Source: JTS-RE37 sp041743975 (lineage in GTDB: Bacteria > Bacteroidota > Bacteroidia > Flavobacteriales > Flavobacteriaceae). From it: a stretch of DNA of 57,071 bases. Of this stretch, positions 26,516-35,510 are shown in pieces. Position numbers and translations under genes: made by a program. The notes under the pieces are model-generated. The model was given only the letters and a program-made list of their open reading frames with translations. It did no database searches and was not told where the DNA came from. Every line of letters starts with the position of its first letter. The stretch's first letter is position 1. The stretch lies in contig JBGTLT010000078.1 of assembly GCA_041743975.1 (NCBI GenBank), positions 1 to 57,071 on the forward strand, given 5' to 3'.

Positions 26516-28222
26516 ATGGGAACACTGGACTGGATCATACTAGCGGGAACCTTGCTTTTTATTGTTAGCTACGGGGTTTGGAAAACAAGGGGAAGCAAAA
26601 ACGTAGATGATTATGTCCGAGGTGGAAACCAGGCCAAATGGTGGACAATCGGCCTGTCGGTCATGGCCACCCAGGCGAGTGCCATCACGTTTCTCTCAAC
26701 CCCAGGGCAGGCCTTTCATGACGGAATGGGTTTTGTGCAGTTCTATTTCGGCCTTCCAATTGCGATGGTGATCATTTGTATCGTTTTTATACCATTATAC
26801 CACAGGCTAAAAGTCTATACAGCCTATGAATTCCTGGAAAACCGATTCGACCTTAAAACCCGCTCACTTGCCGCGATCCTCTTCCTGATCCAGCGGGGGC
26901 TATCTGCCGGTATCACCATCTTTGCACCCTCAATAATCCTTTCGGCAGTGCTGGGCTGGGACCTTCGAACCCTGAATATCATTATCGGCCTGTTGGTCAT
27001 CATCTATACGGTATCCGGAGGGACTACCGCTGTAAGTGTTACCCAAAAACAGCAGATGTTCATCATCATGACGGGCATGTTTATGGCCTTCTTTTTCATT
27101 TTGGGGCACCTTCCGACGGACATAACCTTTACAAAAGCCCTTAAAATTGCCGGCGCCAGTGAAAAGCTTAACATTCTTGATTTCGACCTCAATACGACCA
27201 GCCGGTATACCTTCTGGAGCGGGATAACCGGCGGGATGTTCCTTGCCCTTGCCTATTTCGGGACAGACCAAAGCCAGGTTCAACGCTATCTCACCGGGAA
27301 ATCCGTACGGGAAAGCCAGATGGGGTTAATCTTTAATGGACTTCTGAAAATACCGATGCAGTTCTTTATCCTGTTGGTAGGGGTCATGGTATTCGTATTT
27401 TACCAGTACAACCCTTCTCCCCTTAATTTTAACCCTGCAGCCACCAATGCTGTTATGAATTCCGCCTATGCGCGGGATTATAAAATACTGGAAGAAGGGC
27501 ATACGGAGTTGGAAATAGAAAAGAAAATGGCACAGGACAATTTCTCCTCTGCCCTGGAATTAAAGGAATATGCCACGACTGTTGAAGCGAAGCAAAATAT
27601 TATCGACATCAACCAAAAGGAACGCAGCAACAGGGAGGCAGCAAAGGTGCTCATAGCTAAAGCCGATAATTCGGTGGAGACCAATGACAAGGATTATGTC
27701 TTTATTCATTTTATACTCAATAACCTGCCACGCGGCCTGGTAGGCCTGCTCCTGGCTGTCATTCTTTCCGCCGCCATGTCCTCAACGGCATCCGAATTAA
27801 ATGCCCTGGGCACTATCAGCTCCCTGGACCTTTACAAAAGGAATGTAAAAAAGGAAATGACCCAGAAGCATTATGTCAGGGTTTCAAAGGGGTTTACCCT
27901 ATTATGGGGGGTCATAGCGATTATTATCGCCTGTGTGGCCAATCTTTTTGACAACCTGATCCAATTGGTGAATATAATTGGTTCTATATTTTATGGTAAC
28001 GTATTAGGTATTTTCCTGCTGGCTTTTTTCTTTAAATTCGTTCGTGGCAATGCGGTTTTTGTAGCCGCGATCATAACCCAGATAATCGTTATAATCGGAT
28101 GGTATCAGGATTGGATGTCCTACTTGTGGCTCAATGCTTTCGGCTGTTTCCTCGTTATCCTCCTGGCATTTATGCTCGAAGTTTTCGACCGGGTATTGAA
28201 GAACCCGAACCTGAAGGCATAA
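26516..28222 (+). CDS. Sodium:solute symporter (SSS family)
   Basis: 568 residues with about 13 membrane helices. The N-terminal helix pair is typical (SYGVWKTRGSKNVDDY, then NQAKWWTIGLSVMATQASAITFLSTPGQ), and the GLLLAVILSAAMSST segment carries the sodium-site Ser/Thr region. Between two helices (about residues 296-393) is a hydrophilic, highly charged insert likely to form long helices, characteristic of a Bacteroidota subgroup. The substrate is unknown; sugars, sialic acid and amino acids are all carried by relatives. Its placement after a PIG-L deacetylase favours an amino-sugar-derived solute, which is only inference. A terminator follows. Confidence 0.92.
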   Translation: MGTLDWIILAGTLLFIVSYGVWKTRGSKNVDDYVRGGNQAKWWTIGLSVMATQASAITFLSTPGQAFHDGMGFVQFYFGLPIAMVIICIVFIPLYHRLKVYTAYEFLENRFDLKTRSLAAILFLIQRGLSAGITIFAPSIILSAVLGWDLRTLNIIIGLLVIIYTVSGGTTAVSVTQKQQMFIIMTGMFMAFFFILGHLPTDITFTKALKIAGASEKLNILDFDLNTTSRYTFWSGITGGMFLALAYFGTDQSQVQRYLTGKSVRESQMGLIFNGLLKIPMQFFILLVGVMVFVFYQYNPSPLNFNPAATNAVMNSAYARDYKILEEGHTELEIEKKMAQDNFSSALELKEYATTVEAKQNIIDINQKERSNREAAKVLIAKADNSVETNDKDYVFIHFILNNLPRGLVGLLLAVILSAAMSSTASELNALGTISSLDLYKRNVKKEMTQKHYVRVSKGFTLLWGVIAIIIACVANLFDNLIQLVNIIGSIFYGNVLGIFLLAFFFKFVRGNAVFVAAIITQIIVIIGWYQDWMSYLWLNAFGCFLVILLAFMLEVFDRVLKNPNLKA

Positions 28223-28254
28223 AAAAAGCCCTGTGAAATCACAGGGCCCATTTT
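28221..28254. terminator. Bidirectional terminator between symporter and DUF2911 genes
   Basis: GCCCTGTGA, loop AA, TCACAGGGC at 28228-28247, with seven A on the left (seven U for the minus-strand gene) and a weaker T-run on the right. It serves the convergent genes on both sides; the symporter stop is at its left edge. Confidence 0.9.
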
Positions 28255-28269
28255 ATAGAAGTCCGGGGA

Positions 28270-29115
28270 TTACATTGCACCCCATTCCTTTAAGGAATCT
28301 TTGTTCATTTTAATATAATCCTGATTGTTGGCTGTTTCTGATGCTGCCAATGATTTTTTGGCAATCTCAATAGCTCCTTTTTTATCCCCTGCTTTCGCAT
28401 AGATCAGGGATTGCTGACGCAATTGCCAGAAAGCGGGCTCGGATGTCATGGACATCGCTTTGTCTATCCATACCTTCGCCTTGGCTATATCCTTGTCAGC
28501 TTCCATGTAATAGACCGCTGCACTGAAATAATCATCAGCACCCGGACCGTTCAGGGTACTCTCAATGGAGGAACTGACCGCGGCATCAGTGGGAACCTTG
28601 AATGGCACTCCTACGTAGCTCTTTTCCCAAAGCATGCCCAGCGTGGCTCCACTATGGGACAGTTCGTCTATGGAAATGGTAAAAGTTTCAATGTCCATGG
28701 GCATAACATCCACTGAAGCAGTGGTTTTGGCAGCTACTTTGGAATCATCCCACTTCTCCGGGGTGCCACCGCCATCTGTCTCGGTATAAAAGTAAACTTC
28801 CCAGGAGCTGGCCCCCGGTTTTGTAAAAATGGCATAGGAACCGGCTTTCAATTCCTGCCCGTCAATGGTAACATCGTCACTAAACGTAATCAGGGTCCGG
28901 GCATTTGCCCCGGTTCTCCATATCTTATCATAGGGAACCAGGTCACCAAAGATTGTCCGGCCCCGCATAGACGGCCTGGAATAGGTAATAGTGACGTCTG
29001 TCAGGCCTACGGTTTGCTGCAGGGATGCAGCCGGACTCGCAGCAGGGGTGGTAATCTGTGCTTGCATTGAAATGGAAATCATAGCGGCACAAATCAGCAT
29101 ACTTAATTTTTTCAT
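28270..29115 (-). CDS. DUF2911 family secreted protein
   Basis: 281 residues. Signal peptide MKKLSMLICAAMISISMQAQ. The DUF2911 domain (about residues 25-165) contains its recognisable blocks TYSRPSMRGRTIFG, PYDKIWRTGANA and LKAGSYAIFTKP. The rest (about 190-281) is helical and TPR-like, with AAVYYMEADKDIAKAKVWIDKA. The family is widespread in Bacteroidota and Gemmatimonadota and its role is unknown; the domain may bind a ligand in the periplasm. It is a stand-alone gene with its own terminator. Confidence 0.9.
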   Translation of the reverse strand: MKKLSMLICAAMISISMQAQITTPAASPAASLQQTVGLTDVTITYSRPSMRGRTIFGDLVPYDKIWRTGANARTLITFSDDVTIDGQELKAGSYAIFTKPGASSWEVYFYTETDGGGTPEKWDDSKVAAKTTASVDVMPMDIETFTISIDELSHSGATLGMLWEKSYVGVPFKVPTDAAVSSSIESTLNGPGADDYFSAAVYYMEADKDIAKAKVWIDKAMSMTSEPAFWQLRQQSLIYAKAGDKKGAIEIAKKSLAASETANNQDYIKMNKDSLKEWGAM

Positions 29116-29205
29116 TTTTTCAGGATTTTGAGTTCATACAAAACTAGGGATATTGCAGGACCAGAATTGTTAATAAATCCTTAAAAAAGAAGCTTAGCGG
29201 GGATT

Positions 29206-30348
29206 TTATTCCGATATAAAGGGCCGGGAGAGCGTACGACCCTGGAGGTAGAAAGTAAGGTAATAAATAGAAGTCCCCAATCCTTCCAGGTCAATACTAT
29301 TTCCTTCGATCTCACTTGAATGGGTATACCGTACCATCCTCCCGGAAGTATCGAATATAGCCCTGCCAAACAATTCATTGGAAAGGGTGAGTTCATACTC
29401 CAGCAAGTTGGAACCGGAACTCCGGAAAAGGACTAGTTCCATGTCGGGATCTTCTCCACCCGGATTTTCCCCCCCGGGTTCTTCTTCATTTTGCAGGGTA
29501 AAAAAAAACAGGCTTGTCTGAAGGATTACAGGGGGACTGGCGTTGTTAAAATATTCAGAGGATATTAAGTAACGGTTTGGGCTGACAGAGGTAATACCCT
29601 CAACCTGAGCGAATCCGATACTGAGAAAGGTCTTAACTTCGTTGCCGTTAAAAGCAAATTCCGAACCGATGTTGGGAACCTCCACCACGAAGGGCTGCAA
29701 TTGTTTGGAATACCCCAGCAGGAAGAGGGTTGTTTTTGATTCGTTATAGGTTGCACCGGAAACCAGTCCATTAACGGAATAAGACCCCAGGTTCAGGGCG
29801 GTATGTTTGCCGGGGGCCTTTGGGATAGCATAGGCTGTGGTGGTATTGGTTTGCCAGTTTTTGGTAAAGATCACCAGCTGATCCCCAATGGCAGCGAGGG
29901 CTTCAGCATCCCATTCACTTTGTTGGGATGGTGTAAAATCGGTTTGGTCCTCATAGGAAAATTCGATGCGCTCTGCCGTTACGGCATCGCCTTGCAGGTA
30001 AGCCGATTTCACTACCCTGTATACGACCAGGTCTGCCCGGTCTCCATTGAAATTACCAATATCACCGATATAGATATACTGGGAATCCTGGGCAATATCC
30101 TCCCAATCCACATTGGTGGCATTGGAAATGGAAACGGTGCGCACTATGGAAAGGTTCACCGTATCAATTTCAAAAATCTGGGCAGTTGTACCGGAATCAT
30201 TGTGGGTAAGGAGTTTGTTATTAAAAAATAGCAACCCGGACGTTTCGCTGACTTCCGCAGGGAGGTCACCGATCCTGCCGGCGGTTTCCTGGGCATATAC
30301 CATCGGGGCCATCGATAAAACTAACAAGGAAAAATATATCCTAACCAT
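29206..30348 (-). CDS. Secreted protein with T9SS C-terminal sorting domain
   Basis: 380 residues. The signal peptide ends VYAQ. Residues ~22-285 look like a beta-propeller, with repeated strands ending in Asp/Trp turns such as NVDWEDIAQDSQYIYIGDIGN shortened by one residue here, resembling SdiA-regulated or esterase-like propeller proteins. A low-complexity linker (EEEPGGENPGGEDPD, about 290-304) leads to a ~75-residue type A sorting domain (starting MELVLFRS, ending with the ...YYLTFYLQG strand and a basic tail), which directs export through the type IX system of Bacteroidota. The function of the propeller is unknown. Confidence 0.82.
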   Translation of the reverse strand: MVRIYFSLLVLSMAPMVYAQETAGRIGDLPAEVSETSGLLFFNNKLLTHNDSGTTAQIFEIDTVNLSIVRTVSISNATNVDWEDIAQDSQYIYIGDIGNFNGDRADLVVYRVVKSAYLQGDAVTAERIEFSYEDQTDFTPSQQSEWDAEALAAIGDQLVIFTKNWQTNTTTAYAIPKAPGKHTALNLGSYSVNGLVSGATYNESKTTLFLLGYSKQLQPFVVEVPNIGSEFAFNGNEVKTFLSIGFAQVEGITSVSPNRYLISSEYFNNASPPVILQTSLFFFTLQNEEEPGGENPGGEDPDMELVLFRSSGSNLLEYELTLSNELFGRAIFDTSGRMVRYTHSSEIEGNSIDLEGLGTSIYYLTFYLQGRTLSRPFISE

Positions 30349-30533
30349 GCTTCAGAATTCAGCGGTTAAATTACTAAAACAAAGGATTGAAGGAAAATAT
30401 TATAGTCAAGTTGCTGTTAAAATTGGGACTATCTGTCCTCCCCTGGCCAAACCAGACAGTTATATTTATTTTTGTTCAACTTATATTAATTATCTTTAAA
30501 CACATATTTCGTATTTTTGTAAAAATCCTACAT

Positions 30534-31031
30534 ATGAGACTTTACCAGTTACATTCCATTCAATCGCTTCCTATCCCTGCCACGGAAGCCTGGGATTTCC
30601 TCTCGGATCCTGAGAACCTTAAAACAATTACCCCTGAACGCATGGGTTTTACCATTTTACACCCCATAAACAAACCCATGTACCCGGGTCAGATAATACA
30701 ATACAGCGTCTCCCCTTTTCCGTTTCTCAAAACGCGGTGGGTTACTGAAATTACCCATGTAAAGGAGGGGGAATATTTTGTGGATGAACAACGTTTCGGA
30801 CCCTATAAGCTCTGGCACCATAAACATTTTATTCAGGTTGTGAAAGGCGGTGTTTCCATGGAGGATATTGTGGATTTTAAACTTCCTTTCGGGATTTTCG
30901 GGCGGATCGCTTACGAACTCCTGATCCGGAAACAACTCTATAACATATTCAAATTCCGGGAGCAGAAGCTCGCACAACTATTCGGTACCCTGGAAGAGGC
31001 ACCCAAAAAATTAACATTCAAAACCATATAA
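30534..31031 (+). CDS. SRPBCC-family (START/Bet v1 fold) protein
   Basis: 165 residues from the ATG at 30534. An upstream frame of 49 codons is open but AT-rich and hydrophobic by chance. MRLYQLHSIQSLPIPATEAWDFLSDPENLKTITP is the start of the fold, shown here only as a region (residues 1-34); the hydrophobic-ligand cavity follows. Close relatives are routinely found beside photolyase genes in Bacteroidota and cyanobacteria. The SDR gene follows nine bases later and the photolyase after that, so the three form an operon. The role in light response or repair is not established. Confidence 0.87.
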   Translation: MRLYQLHSIQSLPIPATEAWDFLSDPENLKTITPERMGFTILHPINKPMYPGQIIQYSVSPFPFLKTRWVTEITHVKEGEYFVDEQRFGPYKLWHHKHFIQVVKGGVSMEDIVDFKLPFGIFGRIAYELLIRKQLYNIFKFREQKLAQLFGTLEEAPKKLTFKTI

Positions 31032-31040
31032 GACGGTGTC

Positions 31041-31733
31041 ATGAATAAAAATATTTTAATGATCGGTGGGTCCTACGGGATCGGACTGGAACTTGCAAAA
31101 TTACTTTCTCCTGCATACAACCTCTATATTGCTTCCCGGACGCCAGGCGGCTCGGAGGGCACTGGTGCTTTGCATATACCGTTTGATGCGCTGACAGACG
31201 ATCTTGATCCCGAAGAGCTGCCGGAGATGCTGCATGGCTTTGTATATTGCCCGGGGAGCATCAACCTGAAGCCGTTTAAAAGGATGGCAACGGATACCTT
31301 TGAGAAGGACATGCAGCTCAATTTCTTTGGCCTTGTAAGGGTTGTTAAGCAAATCCTACCCCTGATGGCAGAAGGCTCAGCCATGGTTTTTTTCAGCACG
31401 GTCGCAGTACGCAACGGAATGCCGTTCCATACCAGTATTGCCGCCGCAAAAGGGGCCATTGAAGGTTTCAGCAGGGCTTTGGCGGCGGAATATGCCCCTG
31501 GGATAAGGGTCAATGTTATCGCGCCTTCCCTGACAGATACCCCGCTATCTGAAAAGTTGCTCAATACTGAAAAGAAGCAGGAGCAGATGGCAGCCCTGCA
31601 CCCTCTAAAGCGATTCGGGAAACCGGAAGATATCGCGTCATGTGCCGCCTTCCTCCTGGGTGAACAAAGCAGGTGGATGACCGGTCAGGTTTTAGGCGTG
31701 GACGGCGGAATTTCCACTTTACAAAGCAACTGA
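31041..31733 (+). CDS. Short-chain dehydrogenase/reductase lacking the catalytic tyrosine
   Basis: 230 residues. The nucleotide loop is GGSYGIG (residues 9-15), a variant of TGxxxGIG. Ser119 (FFSTVAV) and Lys137 (AAAKGAIEG) of the catalytic triad are present, but the YxxxK tyrosine position is Ile133. The C-terminal IAPSLTDTPLSEKL and GQVLGVDGG blocks are standard. Homologues linked to photolyases share this change, as far as I recall, so it is probably a feature of the subfamily and not a mutation. It may bind NAD(P) without ordinary SDR catalysis. Confidence 0.88.
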   Translation: MNKNILMIGGSYGIGLELAKLLSPAYNLYIASRTPGGSEGTGALHIPFDALTDDLDPEELPEMLHGFVYCPGSINLKPFKRMATDTFEKDMQLNFFGLVRVVKQILPLMAEGSAMVFFSTVAVRNGMPFHTSIAAAKGAIEGFSRALAAEYAPGIRVNVIAPSLTDTPLSEKLLNTEKKQEQMAALHPLKRFGKPEDIASCAAFLLGEQSRWMTGQVLGVDGGISTLQSN

Positions 31734-31734
31734 T

Positions 31735-33045
31735 ATGAAAAACAAGATCGCCGTGTTCTGGTTTCGCAGAGACCTCCGTTTGGAGGACAACCATGGATTA
31801 TTCCGGGCCCTTGAAGGTGAACATCCGGTGCTTCCCGTCTTTATTTTTGATAAGGAGATTCTGGGGCAGTTGCCCCAGGAGGATGCACGTGTTACCTTTA
31901 TCTACAATACATTACAGGCCCTCAATAAGAGGCTCAAGGAAAAAGATGGCACGGAAATTTGCAGTTTCCATGGCAAACCTCTGGATATTTTCAAAGACCT
32001 TATAGCAACCTACGACCTTCAAGGCGTATATTCCAACAGGGATTATGAACCCTATGCGCGCAAAAGGGACAGAGAGGTTCAAAAGCTCCTGGAAACCCAA
32101 AACATCCCATTTTACACCTATAAGGACCAGGTTATATTTGAAAAAAATGAAGTGGTGAAGGCAGACGGTAATCCATACCTGGTATATTCACCCTATATGC
32201 GGAAATGGAAAGAGCTATTTGAAGCGAAACCGCAATTGGCATCCTACGACCCTACCCCTTATTTCTCCAATTTTTATAAATCAGCATCCTGCAAGAACAC
32301 TACACTTGCAAACATTGGGTTTGAAAAATCACCGATTAAAATACCGCCTTACAACGTTGCCCCTACCCTTATCAGGAAGTACCGGGACACACGGAATTTC
32401 CCTGCCCTTGTCGATGGAACATCAAGGCTTGGACCCCACCTCCGGTTCGGTACCGTATCCATCCGTCAGCTGGTGTCAAAGGCCATTGCTGAAGAGCCCG
32501 ATACGTTTGGGAACGAATTGATCTGGCGCGAATTCTTTATGCAGATTCTTTGGCATTTCCCGGAAGCGGGCGGGAAAGCCATGAAACCTAGGTATGACCG
32601 AATCCAGTGGCGGAACAATGAAGCGGAGTTCGACAAATGGAAAATCGGGAAAACGGGCTTTGCCTTGGTGGATGCCGGGATGCGGGAATTAAATGCATCC
32701 GGTTATATGCATAACCGTGTGCGCATGCTGACAGCCAGTTTCCTTTGCAAACACCTGTTGATCGACTGGCGTTGGGGGGAGGCCTATTTCGCAGAAAAAT
32801 TATTGGATTACGAAATGGCCAGTAATGTAGGTAACTGGCAATGGGCCGCAGGCAGCGGTGTGGACGCTGCGCCTTATTTCAGGATATTCAACCCCATGAC
32901 GCAGTTTGAAAAATTCGATAAAGAGAAAACCTATGTCAGGAAATGGGTGCCGGAATATGGGACGGATGCCTACCCAACACAAATGGTCGACCACAAGGAA
33001 GCCAGGGAACGCTGCCTGAAGGTTTATCAGAGTGCACTGGATTAA
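31735..33045 (+). CDS. Deoxyribodipyrimidine photolyase (cryptochrome/photolyase family)
   Basis: 436 residues. It repairs cyclobutane pyrimidine dimers with blue light and FAD. The antenna-binding domain starts VFWFRRDLRLEDNHGL; the FAD domain has GTSRLGPHLRFG, GYMHNRVRMLTASFL and WQWAAGSGVDAAPYFRIF, whose Trp residues belong to the electron-transfer chain and dimer pocket. The length is slightly short of E. coli PhrB (472). It is the last gene of the SRPBCC-SDR-photolyase operon, starting one base after the SDR stop. Confidence 0.94.
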   Translation: MKNKIAVFWFRRDLRLEDNHGLFRALEGEHPVLPVFIFDKEILGQLPQEDARVTFIYNTLQALNKRLKEKDGTEICSFHGKPLDIFKDLIATYDLQGVYSNRDYEPYARKRDREVQKLLETQNIPFYTYKDQVIFEKNEVVKADGNPYLVYSPYMRKWKELFEAKPQLASYDPTPYFSNFYKSASCKNTTLANIGFEKSPIKIPPYNVAPTLIRKYRDTRNFPALVDGTSRLGPHLRFGTVSIRQLVSKAIAEEPDTFGNELIWREFFMQILWHFPEAGGKAMKPRYDRIQWRNNEAEFDKWKIGKTGFALVDAGMRELNASGYMHNRVRMLTASFLCKHLLIDWRWGEAYFAEKLLDYEMASNVGNWQWAAGSGVDAAPYFRIFNPMTQFEKFDKEKTYVRKWVPEYGTDAYPTQMVDHKEARERCLKVYQSALD

Positions 33046-33119
33046 AGCAGACCCTGAATGCTATCAGTTATCGGGACAATTGTTCCTGTAATTCCTGTTT
33101 TTAGGCCATCCGGTATTTT

Positions 33120-33206
33120 TCCTCCCCCGAAACCGCTTAGACGGTTTTGACCTCTAAAGAGGAGCGGTTCCCCGGGGCAAAAGCCCCGCGGAATTCTTTT
33201 GATCAA
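33120..33206 (+). repeat. Dispersed multi-hairpin intergenic repeat, copy C
   Basis: Same order as copies A and B: CCGAAACCGCTTAGACGGTT, then CCTCTAAAGAGG, then CCGGGGCAAAAGCCCCGCGG, ending in AATTCTTTTGATCAA. It lies between the photolyase stop and the truncated gene at 33245-33583, i.e. between convergent genes. The rest of 33046-33244 shows nothing else. Confidence 0.8.
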
Positions 33207-33244
33207 TCTCCTTGCTAACAGCCATATTTAACAGGCCCTCCCCG

Positions 33245-33583
33245 CTATCCCAGCCCTTTTCGATCCATGGGATTGCTTTCCAAAATAACCACTTCATCAA
33301 AAAGGTCATCGGGCATAAGTCCATCAAAAAGGTTCACTGCATTTTCTGCACCCAGCATATCGAGTTTAAATCCTTCCAGGGAAAGTAACTGATCTATTCT
33401 GTCAATGGTTTTATGGGCTTCCGATGCAGCCGTCCTGTTAACAATACCAATGCGTTGAATAGCGGACGGGACAAATACAAGTGCCTGTTCTATAACATTC
33501 ATAGTGAGTCGGTTTGTACTGATGCAGCTGGCATACAGTGACAAGGCTCCTGCAGGCATGAACAATACGGCAGGTTTTTTCAT
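33245..33583 (-). pseudogene. Truncated DUF6340-like lipoprotein (112 aa)
   Basis: The 112-residue product starts with a signal-like stretch ending LYASC (a possible lipobox) and then follows the N-terminal third of a Bacteroidota lipoprotein family that I believe is DUF6340: RIGIVNRT, then HKTIDRIDQLLSLEGFKLD, then GAENAVNLFDGLM. Full members are about 300 residues or more; this one stops at the GLG that normally continues into the second third. The stop is about 40 bases from repeat copy C. It looks like a gene that lost its 3' part. A functional short product cannot be excluded. Confidence 0.6.
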
Positions 33584-33809
33584 GGACGATTATTTTATGA
33601 AGGCCAAAATAGGAAAGGTTACCGCCTTAATCTTCTATGTATTAAACAGGTACCCTGAAAAAAACTTGTACCGGCATCTATAAAATCAGTTTGGATTGGA
33701 GGCACCCCAATTTTCCCCCCGCTTTTTTTAGTATATTTAGGACCGGCAGTATCGGAATCCTGGTGTAGGTTGCAGCATTATCCAATTGTCTAACAAACGT
33801 TGCCAATCA

Positions 33810-34052
33810 ATGCCGGGAAATAAAACAATACCCAACCCGGAAGCCTCGGTGAAGGATTTCCTGCAGGCGGTGGAAGATCCCTCTTATAGGAAGGATGGTT
33901 TTACATTATTGGAGCTCCGGACGCGACCAGGGAAGCATAACACAGGGAAATCGTGTTTGTATATCAAAAACCTGAGTGATGTAGACCAGGATGTCCTGGA
34001 AGTACTGATTGCGGAATCCTACGCCTATACCAAAACGAAGTATGATAGTTAA
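33810..34052 (+). pseudogene. DUF1801-like protein with internal deletion (80 aa)
   Basis: From the ATG at 33810 (a TTG eight codons upstream is also in frame). The first half, NPEASVKDFLQAVEDPSYRKD shortened by one residue, matches the N-terminus of DUF1801 proteins, and the second half, KHNTGKSCLYIKNLSDVD, matches their C-terminus (LGKHKTGKGCLYIK...). The middle part of about 55 residues, which in the family carries the MWG...GFG segment, is missing; the join is at FTLLEL-RTRPGKHNTG. The frame is preserved, so a protein may still be made, but it would lack the core of the fold. Confidence 0.65.
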
Positions 34053-34065
34053 TTCAAATCATAGT

Positions 34066-35496
34066 ATGAGAAACTCTATATACCTATTGCTCCTTTTAAT
34101 TATCGGCCCTGCCGCAAACGCCCAGAAAATGGACAGCCACAAAAAGGCGATCATCACCTCTGTTGAGAAGCATCAGGATGAACTCATTGGAATTAGTGAT
34201 AGTATCTGGGCGCTTGCCGAGACAGCCTTTGAGGAAGTGCAATCCTCGGAAATCCTTGCGGATTATGCCGAGAAAAACGGTTTTACCGTAACCCGGGGGG
34301 TGGCCGGGATGCCCACAGCCTTTGTGGCAAGTTACGGTTCCGGCAAGCCGGTGATCAGTGTATTGGGGGAATTTGATGCGCTTCCGGGGATCTCACAGAT
34401 GGCACAGCCAGAGAAAGAAGCCCTGAAAGAGGGGGCTGCAGGCCACGGCTGCGGTCATAATCTCTTTGGAGCTGCCAGCCTTGGTGCTGCCATAGCAGCA
34501 AAGGAACTCATAGAACAGGGCAAGCTAAAGGGAACCATAAAATTTTTTGGGACCCCTTCCGAAGAAAAATTTTTCGGGAAGATCTGGATGGTTAGAGAAG
34601 GATTATGGGATGATGTTGATGTGAATATCAGCTGGCACCCTTCCGCAGATACCAAGGCCGATGTGCAAAGCACCCTCGCCCTCGTTGATTTCAAGGTGGA
34701 ATTTTTCGGGCAGGCGGCGCATGCCTCCATGGATCCCTGGAATGGTCGAAGTTCCTCTGATGCCCTCGAGCTTTATACTACCGGAATTAATTATTACCGG
34801 GAACATATTAAGCCTACTGTACGGATCCACTACCACATTCAGGATGGCGGGCAGGTGGTAAATGTAGTGCCCGATTATGCAAGGCTCTGGGTGAGGGTTC
34901 GCGATTCCAGGAGGAGTGGTATGATGCCCGTATATGAACAGGTGAAGAAAATGGCTGAAGGTGCTGCTATCATGGCCAATGTAGATTATAAGATCTCCCT
35001 GATTTCCGGGATCTATGAAGTGCTGGTGAACCGCGCGGGGGGAGAGATCATGCAGCGGAACCTGGAACTATTGGGGCCCATTGCATATACCCCAGAAGAA
35101 ACAACCTTTGGGAAAAAGATCCAGGAAGCCACCCAAAAAGCCCAGACCGGGATGAACAGTGAAATTACGCCAATGGAAGATACGCTCGAAAATCCGGGAG
35201 GCGGATCGACTGACGTGGGCGATGTTAGCTGGAATGTACCTAATATCAACCTGGGGGTAACCACGGCACCCGAAGGTACCCCCTGGCATTCCTGGGCAGT
35301 TGTAGCCTGCGTGGGAATGAGTATTGGGCACAAAGGCCTGACTTATGCGGCCAAGGCCATGGGCATGACCATGGTGGACCTGTTCACAGATCCAAAGCTG
35401 CTTGAAAAGGTGAAGGCAGAATACAAGGAGCGGAAAGGAGAGGAAGTATATGAAGCCATTGTCCCGGACGGGCCTCCACCCATAGGAGGAAATTAA
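34066..35496 (+). CDS. Exported M20 family amidohydrolase (AbgB-like)
   Basis: 476 residues from the ATG at 34066, which starts a signal peptide ending NAQ. M20 peptidases use two metals. GHGCGHNLFGAASLGAA holds the metal-binding Cys and His of the aminoacylase/AbgB group, GTPSEE the catalytic Glu pair, and SWHPSA a further His ligand. A dimerisation domain occupies about residues 210-330. Relatives include p-aminobenzoyl-glutamate hydrolase subunit B and other amide hydrolases; the substrate here is open. The ending PDGPPPIGGN is Pro/Gly-rich. It may start the run of same-strand genes that follows. Confidence 0.9.
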   Translation: MRNSIYLLLLLIIGPAANAQKMDSHKKAIITSVEKHQDELIGISDSIWALAETAFEEVQSSEILADYAEKNGFTVTRGVAGMPTAFVASYGSGKPVISVLGEFDALPGISQMAQPEKEALKEGAAGHGCGHNLFGAASLGAAIAAKELIEQGKLKGTIKFFGTPSEEKFFGKIWMVREGLWDDVDVNISWHPSADTKADVQSTLALVDFKVEFFGQAAHASMDPWNGRSSSDALELYTTGINYYREHIKPTVRIHYHIQDGGQVVNVVPDYARLWVRVRDSRRSGMMPVYEQVKKMAEGAAIMANVDYKISLISGIYEVLVNRAGGEIMQRNLELLGPIAYTPEETTFGKKIQEATQKAQTGMNSEITPMEDTLENPGGGSTDVGDVSWNVPNINLGVTTAPEGTPWHSWAVVACVGMSIGHKGLTYAAKAMGMTMVDLFTDPKLLEKVKAEYKERKGEEVYEAIVPDGPPPIGGN

Positions 35497-35510
35497 GCAA
35501 CATCAAGCGC

